Origin: Allobosea sp. Root381
Lineage (GTDB): Bacteria > Pseudomonadota > Alphaproteobacteria > Rhizobiales > Beijerinckiaceae
Direction: 5' to 3'
Length of the DNA: 64,000 nucleotides
Assembly: GCF_001429395.1 (NCBI RefSeq)
Contig: NZ_LMJT01000045.1
Span: 62,112 to 126,111 of the forward strand
This document shows, in pieces, positions 1 through 8,599 of this stretch. The first letter of the stretch is position 1. Each line of letters begins with the position of its first letter. The notes below the pieces were generated by a model. It was given only the letters and a program-made list of their open reading frames with translations, made no database searches and was not told where the DNA came from. The translations under genes were made by a program, and so were the position numbers.

Positions 1-10
1 GTGCGCGGGA

Positions 11-214
11 TCAGGCGTGCGAACTCGGCGTGCCTTCGATCGGGCGCTTCTCCTGGCCGCTCGGCGACGTGATGCAGCTGTAATGTTCGATGGCATTGCG
101 CAACGCCGCGCTTTCCATCTCTTCGATGGAGCCTGGCTTGCATCCGCCCAGCGCCTTGAGCCGGGACTGCGCGCGTTCCATGTCGAGCGGGGAACGAATC
201 GGTGCGACTTGCAT
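11..214 (-). CDS. Small hypothetical protein (67 aa)
   Basis: No family is recognised. The protein is soluble, with one predicted helical stretch rich in Glu, Ala and Arg around residues 10-45, and it has no signal peptide or membrane segment. The gene is probably real because a GGAGG ribosome site lies six bases before the ATG. Just upstream of that is a GGAAC-N16-GGTT element resembling an EcfG promoter. It is divergent from treY and may belong to the same stress regulon. The function is unknown. Confidence 0.6.
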   Translation of the reverse strand: MQVAPIRSPLDMERAQSRLKALGGCKPGSIEEMESAALRNAIEHYSCITSPSGQEKRPIEGTPSSHA

Positions 215-233
215 GGCTCACCTCCATGACTAC

Positions 234-258
234 AACCGGAGCCCCACCCCCTGGTTCC
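234..258 (-). promoter_or_regulatory. Putative EcfG-type promoter of the 67-aa gene
   Basis: Read on the minus strand the sequence is GGAAC, 16 bases, GGTT. The GGAAC box matches the alphaproteobacterial EcfG -35, and the -10 box keeps GTT with G in place of the usual C. The -10 box lies 19 bases before the start codon. The assignment is by motif only. Confidence 0.4.
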
Positions 259-367
259 GCCCAGTTCAGCCTATTTTTGGGTCCTCGTCCATCGCCAGAA
301 ACGAGAACCGATGCGTCGTTGCCGCGTTAGGGGAAGGCCACGCTTCGCTGGCCGCAGAGGAGCCTGG

Positions 368-2935
368 ATGAATCGCCCCGACGCCGTGCTTTCGACCTAC
401 CGGCTGCAGTTTCACAAGAATTTCCCGTTTGCTGCTGGGGCCGCGCTGGCCGGGTATCTGCGCCGGCTGGGGGTCAGCCATGTCTATGCCTCGCCGATCC
501 TGACCGCGCGCGCCGGCTCGCAGCACGGCTACGACGTCATCAGCTATGACGAGATCAATCCCGAGCTCGGCGGCATCGCGGGCTTTCGCGTCATGGCGGA
601 GGCGCTGCGGTCCGAAGGTCTGGGCATCATCCTCGACATCGTTCCCAACCATGTCGCGGTCGGCGGCGACGACAATGCGATGTGGCTCGACCTGCTAAAG
701 CGTGGGCGCGACAGCCGCTATGCCGACTGGTTCGACATCGACTTCGACGACAGCGACCCGGTGCTCGGCGGGCGTGTCCATGTGCCGTTCCTCGGCGCGC
801 CCTTGCAGGAGGTCCTCGACGGCGGCCAGCTGGAGCTCGTCGAGGATCCGCAGCGGGCCGGCTTCGCGCTGCGCTATGGCGAGCATCTCTATCCGATCCG
901 GACGGAGGACGACGTGGCCGTCCGGGCGGGCGGCATCGAGAGCTTTCGCGAGCCCGAGGCCCTGCGCGAGCTTCTGTCCCGGCAGCACTACCAGCTCGAC
1001 TACTGGCGCAACGCCTCTGACCGGCTCAACTGGCGGCGCTTCTTCGAGATCACGCAGCTCGCCGGCATGCGCATGGAGAACCCCGATGCCTTCGAGGCGG
1101 CACACCGGCTGGCCCTCGGATTCTACGAGGAGGGGCTGATCGACGGCTTGAGGATCGACCATGTCGACGGGCTGGCCGATCCGGCGGGCTATTGCGCGAT
1201 GCTGCGCGCGAGGCTCGACGCGTTGGCATCGCGTCGGCCGGACTGGGCGACACCCGAGCCGGCCTGGCTGATCGTGGAGAAGATATTGGCGCCGGGCGAG
1301 GCGCTGCCCGCAGCCTGGGGCGTCGACGGCACGACGGGCTACGACTTCATGGACCAGGTCAGCGCCGTGCTGCATGGCGAGGATGCCGATAACCGGCTCG
1401 GCGGCTTCTGGTCCGAGATCAGCGGGCGGCCGGCGAGCTTCGCCGACGAGGAACAGAGCGCGCGCCGGGAGGTGCTGGAGCATGGCTTCGAAGGCCAGTT
1501 CGAGGCCGTCGTCGACCGGCTGATGGCGCTGGCCTCCGCCGCCGGTCGCGAGGAGGACATTCCGCGCGGGGCGATGCGGCGCGCCACCGCGGCGCTGTGC
1601 TGCCATATGCGCAGCTACCGGACCTATCTGACCGGGACGACGGCGCCGGAGGATCCGGGCCCCTTCTTCGGTGAGGCGCTGGAGGCCGCCCGCGCCCAGC
1701 CGCAGGCCGAACTAATCGCGCTGGAGTTCATCGCTGGCGTGATGAGCGGCACGCTGGAGGCGCTGCCGGTCGAATTACGGCAAACCGTGATCCGGCGCCT
1801 CAACCAGCTGACCTCGCCGCTGGCGGCGCGCAGCGTCGAGGATACGGCGTTCTACCGCTACGGCCGGCTGCTTTCGCGCAACGATGTCGGCTTCGATGCC
1901 GCCCGCTTCGCCATGCCGGTCGCGGACTTCCATAACCTGATGGCCGAGCGCCAGGAGCAGCAGCCGCGCGCGATGCTCGCGCTGGCCACCCATGACCACA
2001 AGCGCGGTGCCGATGTCCGCGCGCGGCTCGCGACCGTGAGCCATGACGTCGCGGACTGGCAGCAGGCGGTCTCCGGCTGGTTCGAGATCAACGACGCGAT
2101 CAGGCCGGAGGGGCTGGATCGCGGCGACGAGTACCAGCTCTACCAGATGTTGCTCGGCACCTGGCCGGTCGAAGGCATCGGCGGCGATTATGGCGAGCGC
2201 CTGCAGGGCTGGTGGCAGAAGGCCCTGCGCGAGGCCAAGCTGCGGACCGGCTGGGTCGCCCCCAACGAGGCTTACGAGACGATCGCGTCGGACTTCCTCC
2301 AAGCCGCGCTCGACCCGGCTCGGAGCGCGCGCTTGCATGACGCGCTGCGCGCTTATCTCGACCGCATCGCGCCTGCCGCGGCGCTGAACGGGCTCGCGCA
2401 ACTCGTGCTGCAATGCACGGTGCCGGGCGTGCCCGACACCTATCAGGGCAGCGAGTTCTGGGATTTCAGCATGGTCGACCCCGACAACCGCCGGCCGGTC
2501 GATTACGGCGCCCGTGAGCGGGCCCTGTCGCAGCCTGTAGATGAGGACGAGCTCCTCGCAACCTGGGACGATGGTCGGATCAAGCAGACCATCCTGCACC
2601 GGCTGCTGCTGGCACGCCGCGATCATCCGGCGCTTTTCGCGGGCGACTATGGTCGCCTGCCTGTGCAGGGCGCGCGCGCCGATCGGGTCATTGCGTTCAC
2701 GCGAGAGAACGAGAAGCTAGCGCTTGCCGTCATCGTGCCCATCGGTTGTCCGGCGAGCGTCGCGCCCGATCTGACGCTGCGCGAGACGTGGTGGGAAGAG
2801 ACCGACGTCGCGCTTCCGTCGATCGTCGGCGAATGGTCGCCGCTGGTGGGCAAGGCGATGGCAGCGGGAACCGCGTCCATCGCCGATGGCGGCCTCGGCT
2901 GCCATGTGCTTCTCGGGCGAAAAGGCCGAGATTAG
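368..2935 (+). CDS. treY: Malto-oligosyltrehalose synthase TreY
   Basis: TreY isomerises the reducing-end alpha-1,4 bond of malto-oligosaccharides to alpha,alpha-1,1, giving maltooligosyl trehalose in the cytoplasm. The 855-residue length is normal for this GH13 family. Visible landmarks are TYRLQF at residue 10, HGYDV near 54, DIVPNHV near 91, GLRIDHVDG with the probable nucleophile Asp264, and the probable acid Glu304 in IVEKIL. The ATG at 368 is preferred over an in-frame ATG at 311 because AGAGGAG lies just before it and the family N-terminus starts there. It converges on treZ, whose product releases trehalose, and the two stop codons overlap. The debranching enzyme (TreX/GlgX) that often accompanies these genes is not in the window. 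Confidence 0.95.
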   Translation: MNRPDAVLSTYRLQFHKNFPFAAGAALAGYLRRLGVSHVYASPILTARAGSQHGYDVISYDEINPELGGIAGFRVMAEALRSEGLGIILDIVPNHVAVGGDDNAMWLDLLKRGRDSRYADWFDIDFDDSDPVLGGRVHVPFLGAPLQEVLDGGQLELVEDPQRAGFALRYGEHLYPIRTEDDVAVRAGGIESFREPEALRELLSRQHYQLDYWRNASDRLNWRRFFEITQLAGMRMENPDAFEAAHRLALGFYEEGLIDGLRIDHVDGLADPAGYCAMLRARLDALASRRPDWATPEPAWLIVEKILAPGEALPAAWGVDGTTGYDFMDQVSAVLHGEDADNRLGGFWSEISGRPASFADEEQSARREVLEHGFEGQFEAVVDRLMALASAAGREEDIPRGAMRRATAALCCHMRSYRTYLTGTTAPEDPGPFFGEALEAARAQPQAELIALEFIAGVMSGTLEALPVELRQTVIRRLNQLTSPLAARSVEDTAFYRYGRLLSRNDVGFDAARFAMPVADFHNLMAERQEQQPRAMLALATHDHKRGADVRARLATVSHDVADWQQAVSGWFEINDAIRPEGLDRGDEYQLYQMLLGTWPVEGIGGDYGERLQGWWQKALREAKLRTGWVAPNEAYETIASDFLQAALDPARSARLHDALRAYLDRIAPAAALNGLAQLVLQCTVPGVPDTYQGSEFWDFSMVDPDNRRPVDYGARERALSQPVDEDELLATWDDGRIKQTILHRLLLARRDHPALFAGDYGRLPVQGARADRVIAFTRENEKLALAVIVPIGCPASVAPDLTLRETWWEETDVALPSIVGEWSPLVGKAMAAGTASIADGGLGCHVLLGRKGRD

Positions 2936-4665
2936 GAGAGGAAAGCGCGGAAGGACCTGCCGTCGAGCCGGATTCCATCGGCTTCGACGGCGGCCTCGCC
3001 CAGGCCGAAGACGGGTTTGCCTGCCGGAAGCTCCGTCGTGACCACCTCCTCGCCGAAATTCACGAGCAGCACCCAGTCGCGCTCGCCGAGGCGCCAGCCG
3101 GCACGGATCGTCCGTGCGCCCAGCGCCTCGGCGCCGCTGCTGCGGCAGTCGTCGAGATGTGGGACGACATGCTCGAAGCGCAGCGCGATGAGCCTGCGGT
3201 AGAGCGAGAGCCACGCCTCGGCGTCGTCGCCGGGCAAGGGCTGCGAGGCGGCGAAGGTCTCAGGCAGATTGGGGTCGAGCGGCTGCCGATCGCTGCCGGG
3301 GTCCTGATGGGAGAATTCCCGCTTGCGCCCTTCTCGGATGGCCTGGGCCAACTCCTCCTTGTGATCGGTGAAGTAGAAGAAGGGCGTGCGGCTGCCGAAT
3401 TCCTCGCCCATGAACAGCATCGGAATCTGCGGCGCGAGCAGGAGCAGGGCCGCAGCCAGTTTGACCGCCTCGGGATCGGCCAGGGCCAGGAGCCGCTCTC
3501 CGAACAGGCGGTTGCCGGTCTGGTCGTGGTTCTGCAGGCAGTTGACGAAGCAGGAAGGGGGGAGATGCCCGCTCGACATGCCGCGCGGGAGATCCCGGGA
3601 GGGCGGGGTCTCGCCCTGATAGGCGAAGCCTTCCGCGAGGATCCGCGCCAGATGGCGCGCCGGATCCGATGCGAAGCCGGCGTAATAGGTCGCGGTTTCG
3701 CCGGTGAGCAGGACATGCACCGCGTGATGGAAATCGTCGTTCCACTGCGCTTCGTATGCGGGCAGGAGACCGGCGTCGTTATCCTCGTTCTCGACGACCA
3801 GATGCACGTGCCTGTCGGCCGGCAGCGCCTTCCTGACCTCCCGGTTGAACTCCATCAGGAATTCGGTCGAGGGGATGGCGTGGACGGCGTCGAGCCGCAG
3901 GCCGTCGAAGCGGTATTCGTCGAGCCATTGGATGGCGCAGGCGATGTAGAAGGCGCGCACCTCCGGCCGGTCGAAATCGATCCCCGCGCCCCAGGGCGTC
4001 TCGGCGCCCTGCTGGAAGAACTGCGGGGCATAGGCGTGGAGATAGCAGCCATCCGGCCCGAAATGGTTGAAGACGACGTCGAGGAAGACGCTCAGGCCCA
4101 GCTCATGCGCGCGGTCGACGAGCTGCTTCAGCGCCGCCGGCGAACCATAGGCCTCTGCCGGCGCGAATTGCAGCACGCCGTCATAGCCCCAGGACCGCGT
4201 GCCGGGGAAATCCGCGACGGGCATCAGTTCGATCGCGGTGATGCCGAGTTCCGCCAGCCGCGGCAATTCGCGCTCGACGCCGGCGAAGCCGCCCGCGAGC
4301 CCGGGATGAATCTCGTAGAGGATGGTCTCGCGCCATGGCCGGCCGCGCCAGTCGCTGCAGCGCCAGACATGGCCGTCGGCATCGGTCAGGACGCTCCAGC
4401 CCTCGATCCCCTCCTCCTGCCTACGAGAGGCGGGGTCGGGCACCGCGGTGCCGTCCGGCAGGCGGTAGCGGTAGCGCGTGCCATAAGGCAGATCGGCGCG
4501 GTGCTCGAACCAGCCGGAGCCGATCGCCGCCATCGCCGCGCGCGAGCCGTCGGCCCATTCGATATCGACCGAGTCGAGGGCAGGCGCCCAGAGCCGGAAG
4601 CTTGCAAGCGAGCCCTCGCGCTGGGCGCCTAAACGGTGGCGCTCGCGCCATTCGGGATTGAGCAT
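2932..4665 (-). CDS. treZ: Malto-oligosyltrehalose trehalohydrolase TreZ
   Basis: TreZ hydrolyses the alpha-1,4 bond next to the terminal trehalose of maltooligosyl trehalose and releases free trehalose. The 577-residue protein has an N-terminal beta-sandwich (FRLWAP near residue 24) and a GH13 barrel with YEIHPG, DVVFNHFG, RLDAVHAI (probable nucleophile Asp259) and VVENEDND (probable acid Glu292). The start is set at MLNPEW; longer in-frame readings run into the neighbouring SDR gene. It lies 17 bp downstream of that SDR gene and is probably co-transcribed with it, DUF3008 and the GNAT gene. It ends tail-to-tail with treY. Confidence 0.95.
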   Translation of the reverse strand: MLNPEWRERHRLGAQREGSLASFRLWAPALDSVDIEWADGSRAAMAAIGSGWFEHRADLPYGTRYRYRLPDGTAVPDPASRRQEEGIEGWSVLTDADGHVWRCSDWRGRPWRETILYEIHPGLAGGFAGVERELPRLAELGITAIELMPVADFPGTRSWGYDGVLQFAPAEAYGSPAALKQLVDRAHELGLSVFLDVVFNHFGPDGCYLHAYAPQFFQQGAETPWGAGIDFDRPEVRAFYIACAIQWLDEYRFDGLRLDAVHAIPSTEFLMEFNREVRKALPADRHVHLVVENEDNDAGLLPAYEAQWNDDFHHAVHVLLTGETATYYAGFASDPARHLARILAEGFAYQGETPPSRDLPRGMSSGHLPPSCFVNCLQNHDQTGNRLFGERLLALADPEAVKLAAALLLLAPQIPMLFMGEEFGSRTPFFYFTDHKEELAQAIREGRKREFSHQDPGSDRQPLDPNLPETFAASQPLPGDDAEAWLSLYRRLIALRFEHVVPHLDDCRSSGAEALGARTIRAGWRLGERDWVLLVNFGEEVVTTELPAGKPVFGLGEAAVEADGIRLDGRSFRAFLS

Positions 4666-4682
4666 CGTGACAGCCTGCGACG

Positions 4683-5540
4683 TCAGAGAATCGGATGGCC
4701 GCCGGTCACGGCGATGGTCGCGCCCGAGACGTAGCTCGAGAGCGGGTCGGCCAGCATGACGTAGGCCGTCGCCAGTTCCGCCGGCTGGCCGGGCCGCTTC
4801 ATCGGCACCTGCTTGCCGAACTCCGTGACACGGTCGCCTTTCATGGTCGAAGGGATCAGCGGGGTCCAGATCGGCCCGGGTGCGACCGTGTTGGCGCGAA
4901 TGCCCTTCTCCGCCAGTAACTGGGCGAGCCCGCCGGTGAAATTCTGGATCGCACCCTTCGTCGTCGCATAGGCGAGCAAGGTCGGGTTCGGCTTGTCGGC
5001 ATTGACCGAGGCCGTGTTGATGATCGAGGAGCCGGGCTGCATATGCGGCACGGCGGCCTTGGTCAGGTAGAACATGGCGTGGATGTTGACCGCGAAGGTC
5101 AGCTGCCACTCCTCGTCGGAGATGTCGCCGATCTCCTTGAAGGTCGCCTGATGGGCCGCGTTGTTGACGAGGACGTCGATGCCCCCGAGATCGGCCACCG
5201 CCTTCTCGACGATCGCCCGGCAATGTGCCGGGTCCTGGATGTCGCCCGGCACGAGGACGGCAGTGCGGCCGGCCTTCCGGACCAGTTCGGCCGTCTCGTT
5301 CGCGTCGTCGTCCTCGTCCAGATAGGAGATCAGAACGTCGGCGCCTTCGCGTGCGAAGGCGATGGCGACAGCCCGGCCGATGCCGCTGTCGCCGCCCGTG
5401 ATGACAGCGCGCTTGCCCGCGAGCCGCCCCGAGCCGACATAGCTGTCCTCGCCATGGTCCGGCCGGGGCGACATCGCATCGGTCCGGCCCGGCATGGGCT
5501 GCTGCTGGTCGGGAAAAGGCGGTTCGGGGTGGCTCGCCAT
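4683..5540 (-). CDS. SDR-family oxidoreductase (YghA/general stress type)
   Basis: This is an NAD(P)-dependent short-chain dehydrogenase of 285 residues. It has the long polar N-terminal tail (residues 1-40) typical of the YghA/YhdF group. The cofactor motif TGGDSGIG is at 48-55, NNAA at 126-129, and the catalytic Ser178, Tyr191 and Lys195 are in place. The substrate is unknown; relatives are stress-induced aldehyde or ketone reductases. It sits between DUF3008 (27 bp upstream) and treZ (17 bp downstream), so one stress-controlled transcript is likely. Confidence 0.9.
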   Translation of the reverse strand: MASHPEPPFPDQQQPMPGRTDAMSPRPDHGEDSYVGSGRLAGKRAVITGGDSGIGRAVAIAFAREGADVLISYLDEDDDANETAELVRKAGRTAVLVPGDIQDPAHCRAIVEKAVADLGGIDVLVNNAAHQATFKEIGDISDEEWQLTFAVNIHAMFYLTKAAVPHMQPGSSIINTASVNADKPNPTLLAYATTKGAIQNFTGGLAQLLAEKGIRANTVAPGPIWTPLIPSTMKGDRVTEFGKQVPMKRPGQPAELATAYVMLADPLSSYVSGATIAVTGGHPIL

Positions 5541-5567
5541 CGGGAATCCTAACTGCGCAAAAGGCGA

Positions 5568-5756
5568 TCAGTGCTTGGTCTTGTGCTCGGGCTTCCCCTT
5601 GCGCTTGGTGGACGCCATCTTTTCCAGTTCGATTTCGCTCATCGACTTCTCCATGGACTTGGAGGCGCCTTTGAGTTCGCTCCTCTTCATGTCTCCGCGT
5701 TTGGCCGCGAGAGCGGCGCCGGCGGCTTTCTGCTGGGCGGCTGATTTGGCAGGCAT
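5568..5756 (-). CDS. DUF3008 family small basic protein
   Basis: This 62-residue, very basic protein has the DUF3008 pattern: MPAKS start, QQKAAGAALAAKRG, a central LKGASKSM block, and the ending KRKGKPEHK. The family has no known biochemical function and often occurs near stress genes. A strong AAGGAGG site lies six bases before the ATG. It lies between the GNAT gene and the SDR gene with gaps of 27 bases on each side. Confidence 0.85.
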   Translation of the reverse strand: MPAKSAAQQKAAGAALAAKRGDMKRSELKGASKSMEKSMSEIELEKMASTKRKGKPEHKTKH

Positions 5757-5783
5757 GGCGTCCTCCTTCGCTTCAAGTGGCGG

Positions 5784-6116
5784 CTAGCGAGAGCCCGATC
5801 CGGCCACGTCCTCGCGGCCGGCGAGCAGATCCTCGTAGTCGGGGTTGAGCCGGGCCCAGTTCGCGATGAAGGAACAGGCCGGCACGATGCGCTCGCCGCG
5901 ACTGCGGGCGAGGTCGAAGATGCCGCGGGCGAGCCTGGCGCCGAGCCCCCGGCCGCGCATGGCGCGCGGCACCTCTGTGTGGGAAATGACGAGGTAGTCG
6001 TCGATGCGCCGGTAGGTCGCGAAGGCCTCTCCGTCGGGGACGTCCATGACGAAGCGGTTATGCTTGGGCTCGTCGCGAACCTGACTATGACCGAGACTCG
6101 TCGGTTCCGTCCGCAT
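5784..6116 (-). CDS. GNAT-family N-acetyltransferase (YjdJ-like, 110 aa)
   Basis: This is a compact acetyltransferase with the acetyl-CoA loop RGRGLG at residues 54-59 and the conserved ending CSFIANWARLNPDYEDLL. The whole domain is about 95 residues, as in the YjdJ/NATD1 group, whose substrates are not established. The ATG at 6116 follows AGGGAG with good spacing, so it is preferred over the ATG at 6152. It is the first gene of a likely GNAT-DUF3008-SDR-treZ operon and has an EcfG-like promoter about 35 bp upstream. Confidence 0.85.
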   Translation of the reverse strand: MRTEPTSLGHSQVRDEPKHNRFVMDVPDGEAFATYRRIDDYLVISHTEVPRAMRGRGLGARLARGIFDLARSRGERIVPACSFIANWARLNPDYEDLLAGREDVAGSGSR

Positions 6117-6150
6117 GGCGGCTCCCTGCAATAGGCGGCTGTCAGGGATC

Positions 6151-6175
6151 AACCGCTGGCTCGGACGACGGTTCC
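6151..6175 (-). promoter_or_regulatory. Putative EcfG-type promoter for the GNAT-DUF3008-SDR-treZ operon
   Basis: On the minus strand the sequence is GGAAC, 16 bases, GGTT, the same layout as the element at 234-258. It ends 34 bp before the GNAT start. It is back-to-back with the cupin promoter at 6218-6243. Confidence 0.45.
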
Positions 6176-6217
6176 CGGCGGGTGAGCCCGGCGGAGCCGT
6201 AAACGCGCTAAATCAGC

Positions 6218-6243
6218 GGAACCCCGGTCGTCGCAGCCTCGTT
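6218..6243 (+). promoter_or_regulatory. EcfG-type promoter for the cupin gene
   Basis: GGAAC, 17 bases, CGTT is an exact match to the alphaproteobacterial general-stress sigma factor consensus. It ends 26 bp before the cupin ATG. This is the best of the promoter matches in the window. Confidence 0.6.
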
Positions 6244-6269
6244 CCCGCTGGCAAAGCGAGGGACCTTTA

Positions 6270-6785
6270 ATGATCCAGGCAACCGTTACCGCCATCCATA
6301 TCGAGGAGCGGAAAGGTATTCCCAACAACCCGCGGCTTCCGGTGCTGCTCTATGAGGCGGCCTTCCCGCCCGAAGCGCCGGAACTGGCCTCGGCCATGGA
6401 AAAACGCTTCGCCGAGAATGGCTGGCCGCCGCAATGGCGAAACGGCATTTACGATTTCCACCATTACCACGCCCGCGGGCACGAGGTGCTCGGCATCGCG
6501 GCCGGATCGGTCCGGGTCGTGCTAGGTGGCCCTGACGGTCGCGAACTGACGCTGCGGGCCGGCGACGTGATCCTGCTTCCGGCCGGCACCGGCCACTGCC
6601 GCATCGAGGCTTCCGAGGATTTCCTCGCGGTCGGCGCCTATCCGCCCGGCCAGAGCGCCGACATCCTGCGCGATCCTCCGACCGCAGCGATCCGCGAGGC
6701 GATCGCCAAGCTCACCTTCCCGGTGGACGACCCGGTTCGCGGCAAGGACGGGCCGCTCAGCCAGCACTGGGTCGACACCCTTTAG
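6270..6785 (+). CDS. Cupin-domain protein (YjlB-like)
   Basis: This is a 171-residue single-domain cupin. The first cupin motif holds the likely metal ligands His64, His65, His67, His71 and Glu72 (DFHHYHARGHE), and the second contains LPAGTGH near residue 111. Proteins of this YjlB-like type have no assigned reaction. GAGGGA lies seven bases before the ATG. Expression is probably controlled by the EcfG-type promoter directly upstream, which would make it part of the stress regulon. Confidence 0.85.
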   Translation: MIQATVTAIHIEERKGIPNNPRLPVLLYEAAFPPEAPELASAMEKRFAENGWPPQWRNGIYDFHHYHARGHEVLGIAAGSVRVVLGGPDGRELTLRAGDVILLPAGTGHCRIEASEDFLAVGAYPPGQSADILRDPPTAAIREAIAKLTFPVDDPVRGKDGPLSQHWVDTL

Positions 6786-6826
6786 ATCCCCAGAGTGCCG
6801 ATCTGGCTCGATTGCGCGGAATTCGG

Positions 6827-6852
6827 GGAACAGAATCGCCGCCCCAGGTGTT
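6827..6852 (+). promoter_or_regulatory. Putative EcfG-type promoter for the PepSY/YflT pair
   Basis: GGAAC, 17 bases, TGTT lies 51 bp before the start of the secreted PepSY-like gene. The -35 box is exact and the -10 box differs from CGTT at the first base. Confidence 0.4.
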
Positions 6853-6903
6853 GGAAAGGCATCCCGCGGCATTGACCGCGCCAAAATCTCAGGGACCTCA
6901 AAC

Positions 6904-7203
6904 ATGAAAAAACTCGTGCTCGCGTCGCTCGTCGCGGCAGCGACTGCCTCTGGCGCATTCGCACAGACCTCCACCACCTCGCCTACGCCGGCACCCAAGG
7001 CGGACGCCGACAAGAACGCGCCGCTGCCCGGCGCCAACAGCTTCACCGAGGGCCAGGCCAAGAGCCGTCTCGAAGCCAATGGCTACTCGCAGATCGGCAC
7101 GCTGGCGAAGGACGACAACGGCGTCTGGAAGGGCAGCGCCACGCATGGCGGCGCGCAGGTGACCGTATCCGTCGACTACCGCGGCAACATCACCCGCCAT
7201 TGA
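6904..7203 (+). CDS. Small secreted PepSY-like protein
   Basis: This 99-residue exported protein has a clear signal peptide of about 20 residues (MKKLVLASLV start, GAFA cleavage region). The mature part has a Pro/Thr-rich linker and one PepSY-like beta-alpha unit around residues 47-97 (SFTEGQAKSRLEANGY through VDYRGN). PepSY-like domains are thought to modulate proteases or bind the envelope, but no role is known here. AGGGA precedes the ATG. The next gene starts 16 bp downstream, so the two probably form an operon. Confidence 0.8.
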   Translation: MKKLVLASLVAAATASGAFAQTSTTSPTPAPKADADKNAPLPGANSFTEGQAKSRLEANGYSQIGTLAKDDNGVWKGSATHGGAQVTVSVDYRGNITRH

Positions 7204-7219
7204 TCCGAGGAGCTACCAG

Positions 7220-7780
7220 ATGACCCAGACATTGACCCGTTCCTATGACAACTACGAAACAGCGCGCGCCGTCGTCGAGCGGCTCGAAGCCGGGGGCATC
7301 CGCTCCGCGGATATCAGCGTCGTTGGCCATCACGAGAAGGCGAACGACAGCCATTACCAGAAGGCTGACGACAGCAATGCCGGCGAAGGCGCCGGCATTG
7401 GCGCAGCGCTCGGCGGCGCAGCGGGCCTGCTCGCAGGCATCGGCCTGATCGCGATCCCCGGCATCGGCCCGGTCGTCGCTGCCGGCTGGCTGGCCTCCAC
7501 GGCCGCCGGAGCGGCCGCCGGCGGCGTTACCGGCGGCGTCATCGGTGCCTTCACCAACGCAGGCCACAGCGAGGAGGACGCCAACTATTATGCCGAAACC
7601 GTCCGGCGCGGCGGCAGCGTCGTCTCGGTGCGCGTGGCGGACGAGCAGGTGCCGGCGGTGGAAGCCATCCTGGACGGCGCAACGCCGATCGACCGCGACA
7701 CCCGTCTGGCAGAGTATCGTGAGGGCGGCTGGAACCGCTTCGACGAAGCCGGCGCCCCGTATCGCCCGCCGGTCGTCTGA
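7220..7780 (+). CDS. General stress protein 17M/YflT-type protein
   Basis: This 186-residue protein starts with a YflT-like N-terminal domain (YDNYETARAVVERLEAGGI, residues 9-27). A hydrophobic Gly/Ala-rich segment at about residues 55-115 resembles glycine-zipper membrane hairpins. It ends with a second small domain (YYAETVRRGGSVVSVRV). Such proteins are stress-induced; their mechanism is unknown. GAGGAG precedes the start, and a strong intrinsic terminator follows the stop codon. Confidence 0.85.
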   Translation: MTQTLTRSYDNYETARAVVERLEAGGIRSADISVVGHHEKANDSHYQKADDSNAGEGAGIGAALGGAAGLLAGIGLIAIPGIGPVVAAGWLASTAAGAAAGGVTGGVIGAFTNAGHSEEDANYYAETVRRGGSVVSVRVADEQVPAVEAILDGATPIDRDTRLAEYREGGWNRFDEAGAPYRPPVV

Positions 7781-7794
7781 GTTCCTCCCCGCCT

Positions 7795-7819
7795 AGCCCC
7801 GCTTCGGCGGGGCTTTTTT
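7795..7819 (+). terminator. Intrinsic terminator after the PepSY/YflT operon
   Basis: A perfect 8-bp stem AGCCCCGC/GCGGGGCT with a TTCG tetraloop runs directly into a run of six T. It starts 14 bp after the YflT-type stop codon. Confidence 0.9.
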
Positions 7820-7987
7820 CAGCGGTGCAGGTCTGCAGGATCGTGCGCAGCCGATACAGCTCCTGCGCTATCGCTGCGCATGAATGTGCTGACGACGACA
7901 GGCTTCCTGCACCGCGCCTGATACGGGATCGCCCCGGTAATCGCTGTCCTGCCGTCTGCTATTTGTCTCGCCGCCTTCGCGGGTCGC

Positions 7988-8599
7988 TCAGAGCGCTTCC
8001 TTCGACAGCGCGTCAAGCGCCTGGCCGAGGCCGTTGAACGAGAGCGGGAGGTTGATCGCCCGGCCCGTCGCATCCGTGAAGCCCAGCCGTCCGCGCTCGG
8101 TGGCCGCGCGCCAGCTCTTGAACTGCTCGTCCTTGACGACCACGTCGGCGATGCATCCGCCGGGCATGCAGCGGCGCCAGCTCAGGTCGAGCAGGGCGCC
8201 ATCGTTCTCCATCGCCACCTGCACATTGCTCGGGAATGAGACGTTCGCCGGCACGACCGCCGTGGCGCGCAGCGGCTCGCCCTTGCCGGTGCGTCCGATG
8301 GCGAACTGCGCCAGCGGCGCGGACTGCCCCTGAACCTGGAATGTCTGCGCGACCTCGCAGGCCCGCTCGGGCTTGTCGGCCACGAGGCGCTGGCAGCGCA
8401 GCGTCCAGTCGCCGAAGCTCGCCGTGGTCTGGCTCGGTCCGGCCGGAACTGCGGGAGCTGCTGGCGCCGCCTGCGCGTTCTGCCTGGGCGCGCCAGCCGG
8501 CTGCGACAGGGCTGCGTTGCAGGTCAGCGCCAGCGCGGCGAGCGCGAGGGCAGCGGAGAGTGCGATCGGCTTTGCATTCTGGGTGGCGCGAAAAGGCAT
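7988..8599 (-). CDS. Invasion-associated locus B (IalB) family protein
   Basis: This 203-residue periplasmic protein has a signal peptide of about 32 residues and a Pro/Ala-rich linker. The IalB domain begins at FGDWTLRC and has the usual paired cysteines (LRC...RAC, and RRCMPGGC near residue 149). The family occurs throughout Hyphomicrobiales. The name comes from a Bartonella protein linked to erythrocyte invasion, and in free-living species the role is unknown. The start at MPFRAT is chosen because it directly precedes the signal peptide. The ribosome site is weak, so an upstream ATG at 8665 remains possible. Confidence 0.85.
   Translation of the reverse strand: MPFRATQNAKPIALSAALALAALALTCNAALSQPAGAPRQNAQAAPAAPAVPAGPSQTTASFGDWTLRCQRLVADKPERACEVAQTFQVQGQSAPLAQFAIGRTGKGEPLRATAVVPANVSFPSNVQVAMENDGALLDLSWRRCMPGGCIADVVVKDEQFKSWRAATERGRLGFTDATGRAINLPLSFNGLGQALDALSKEAL

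Noticed and set aside
2746..4632. Open frame of 628 codons on the plus strand opposite treZ
   Set aside because: It mirrors treZ codons, has Arg/Ala/Gly-rich content and no ribosome site. treZ has complete family motifs. Long antisense frames are expected in DNA this rich in G and C.
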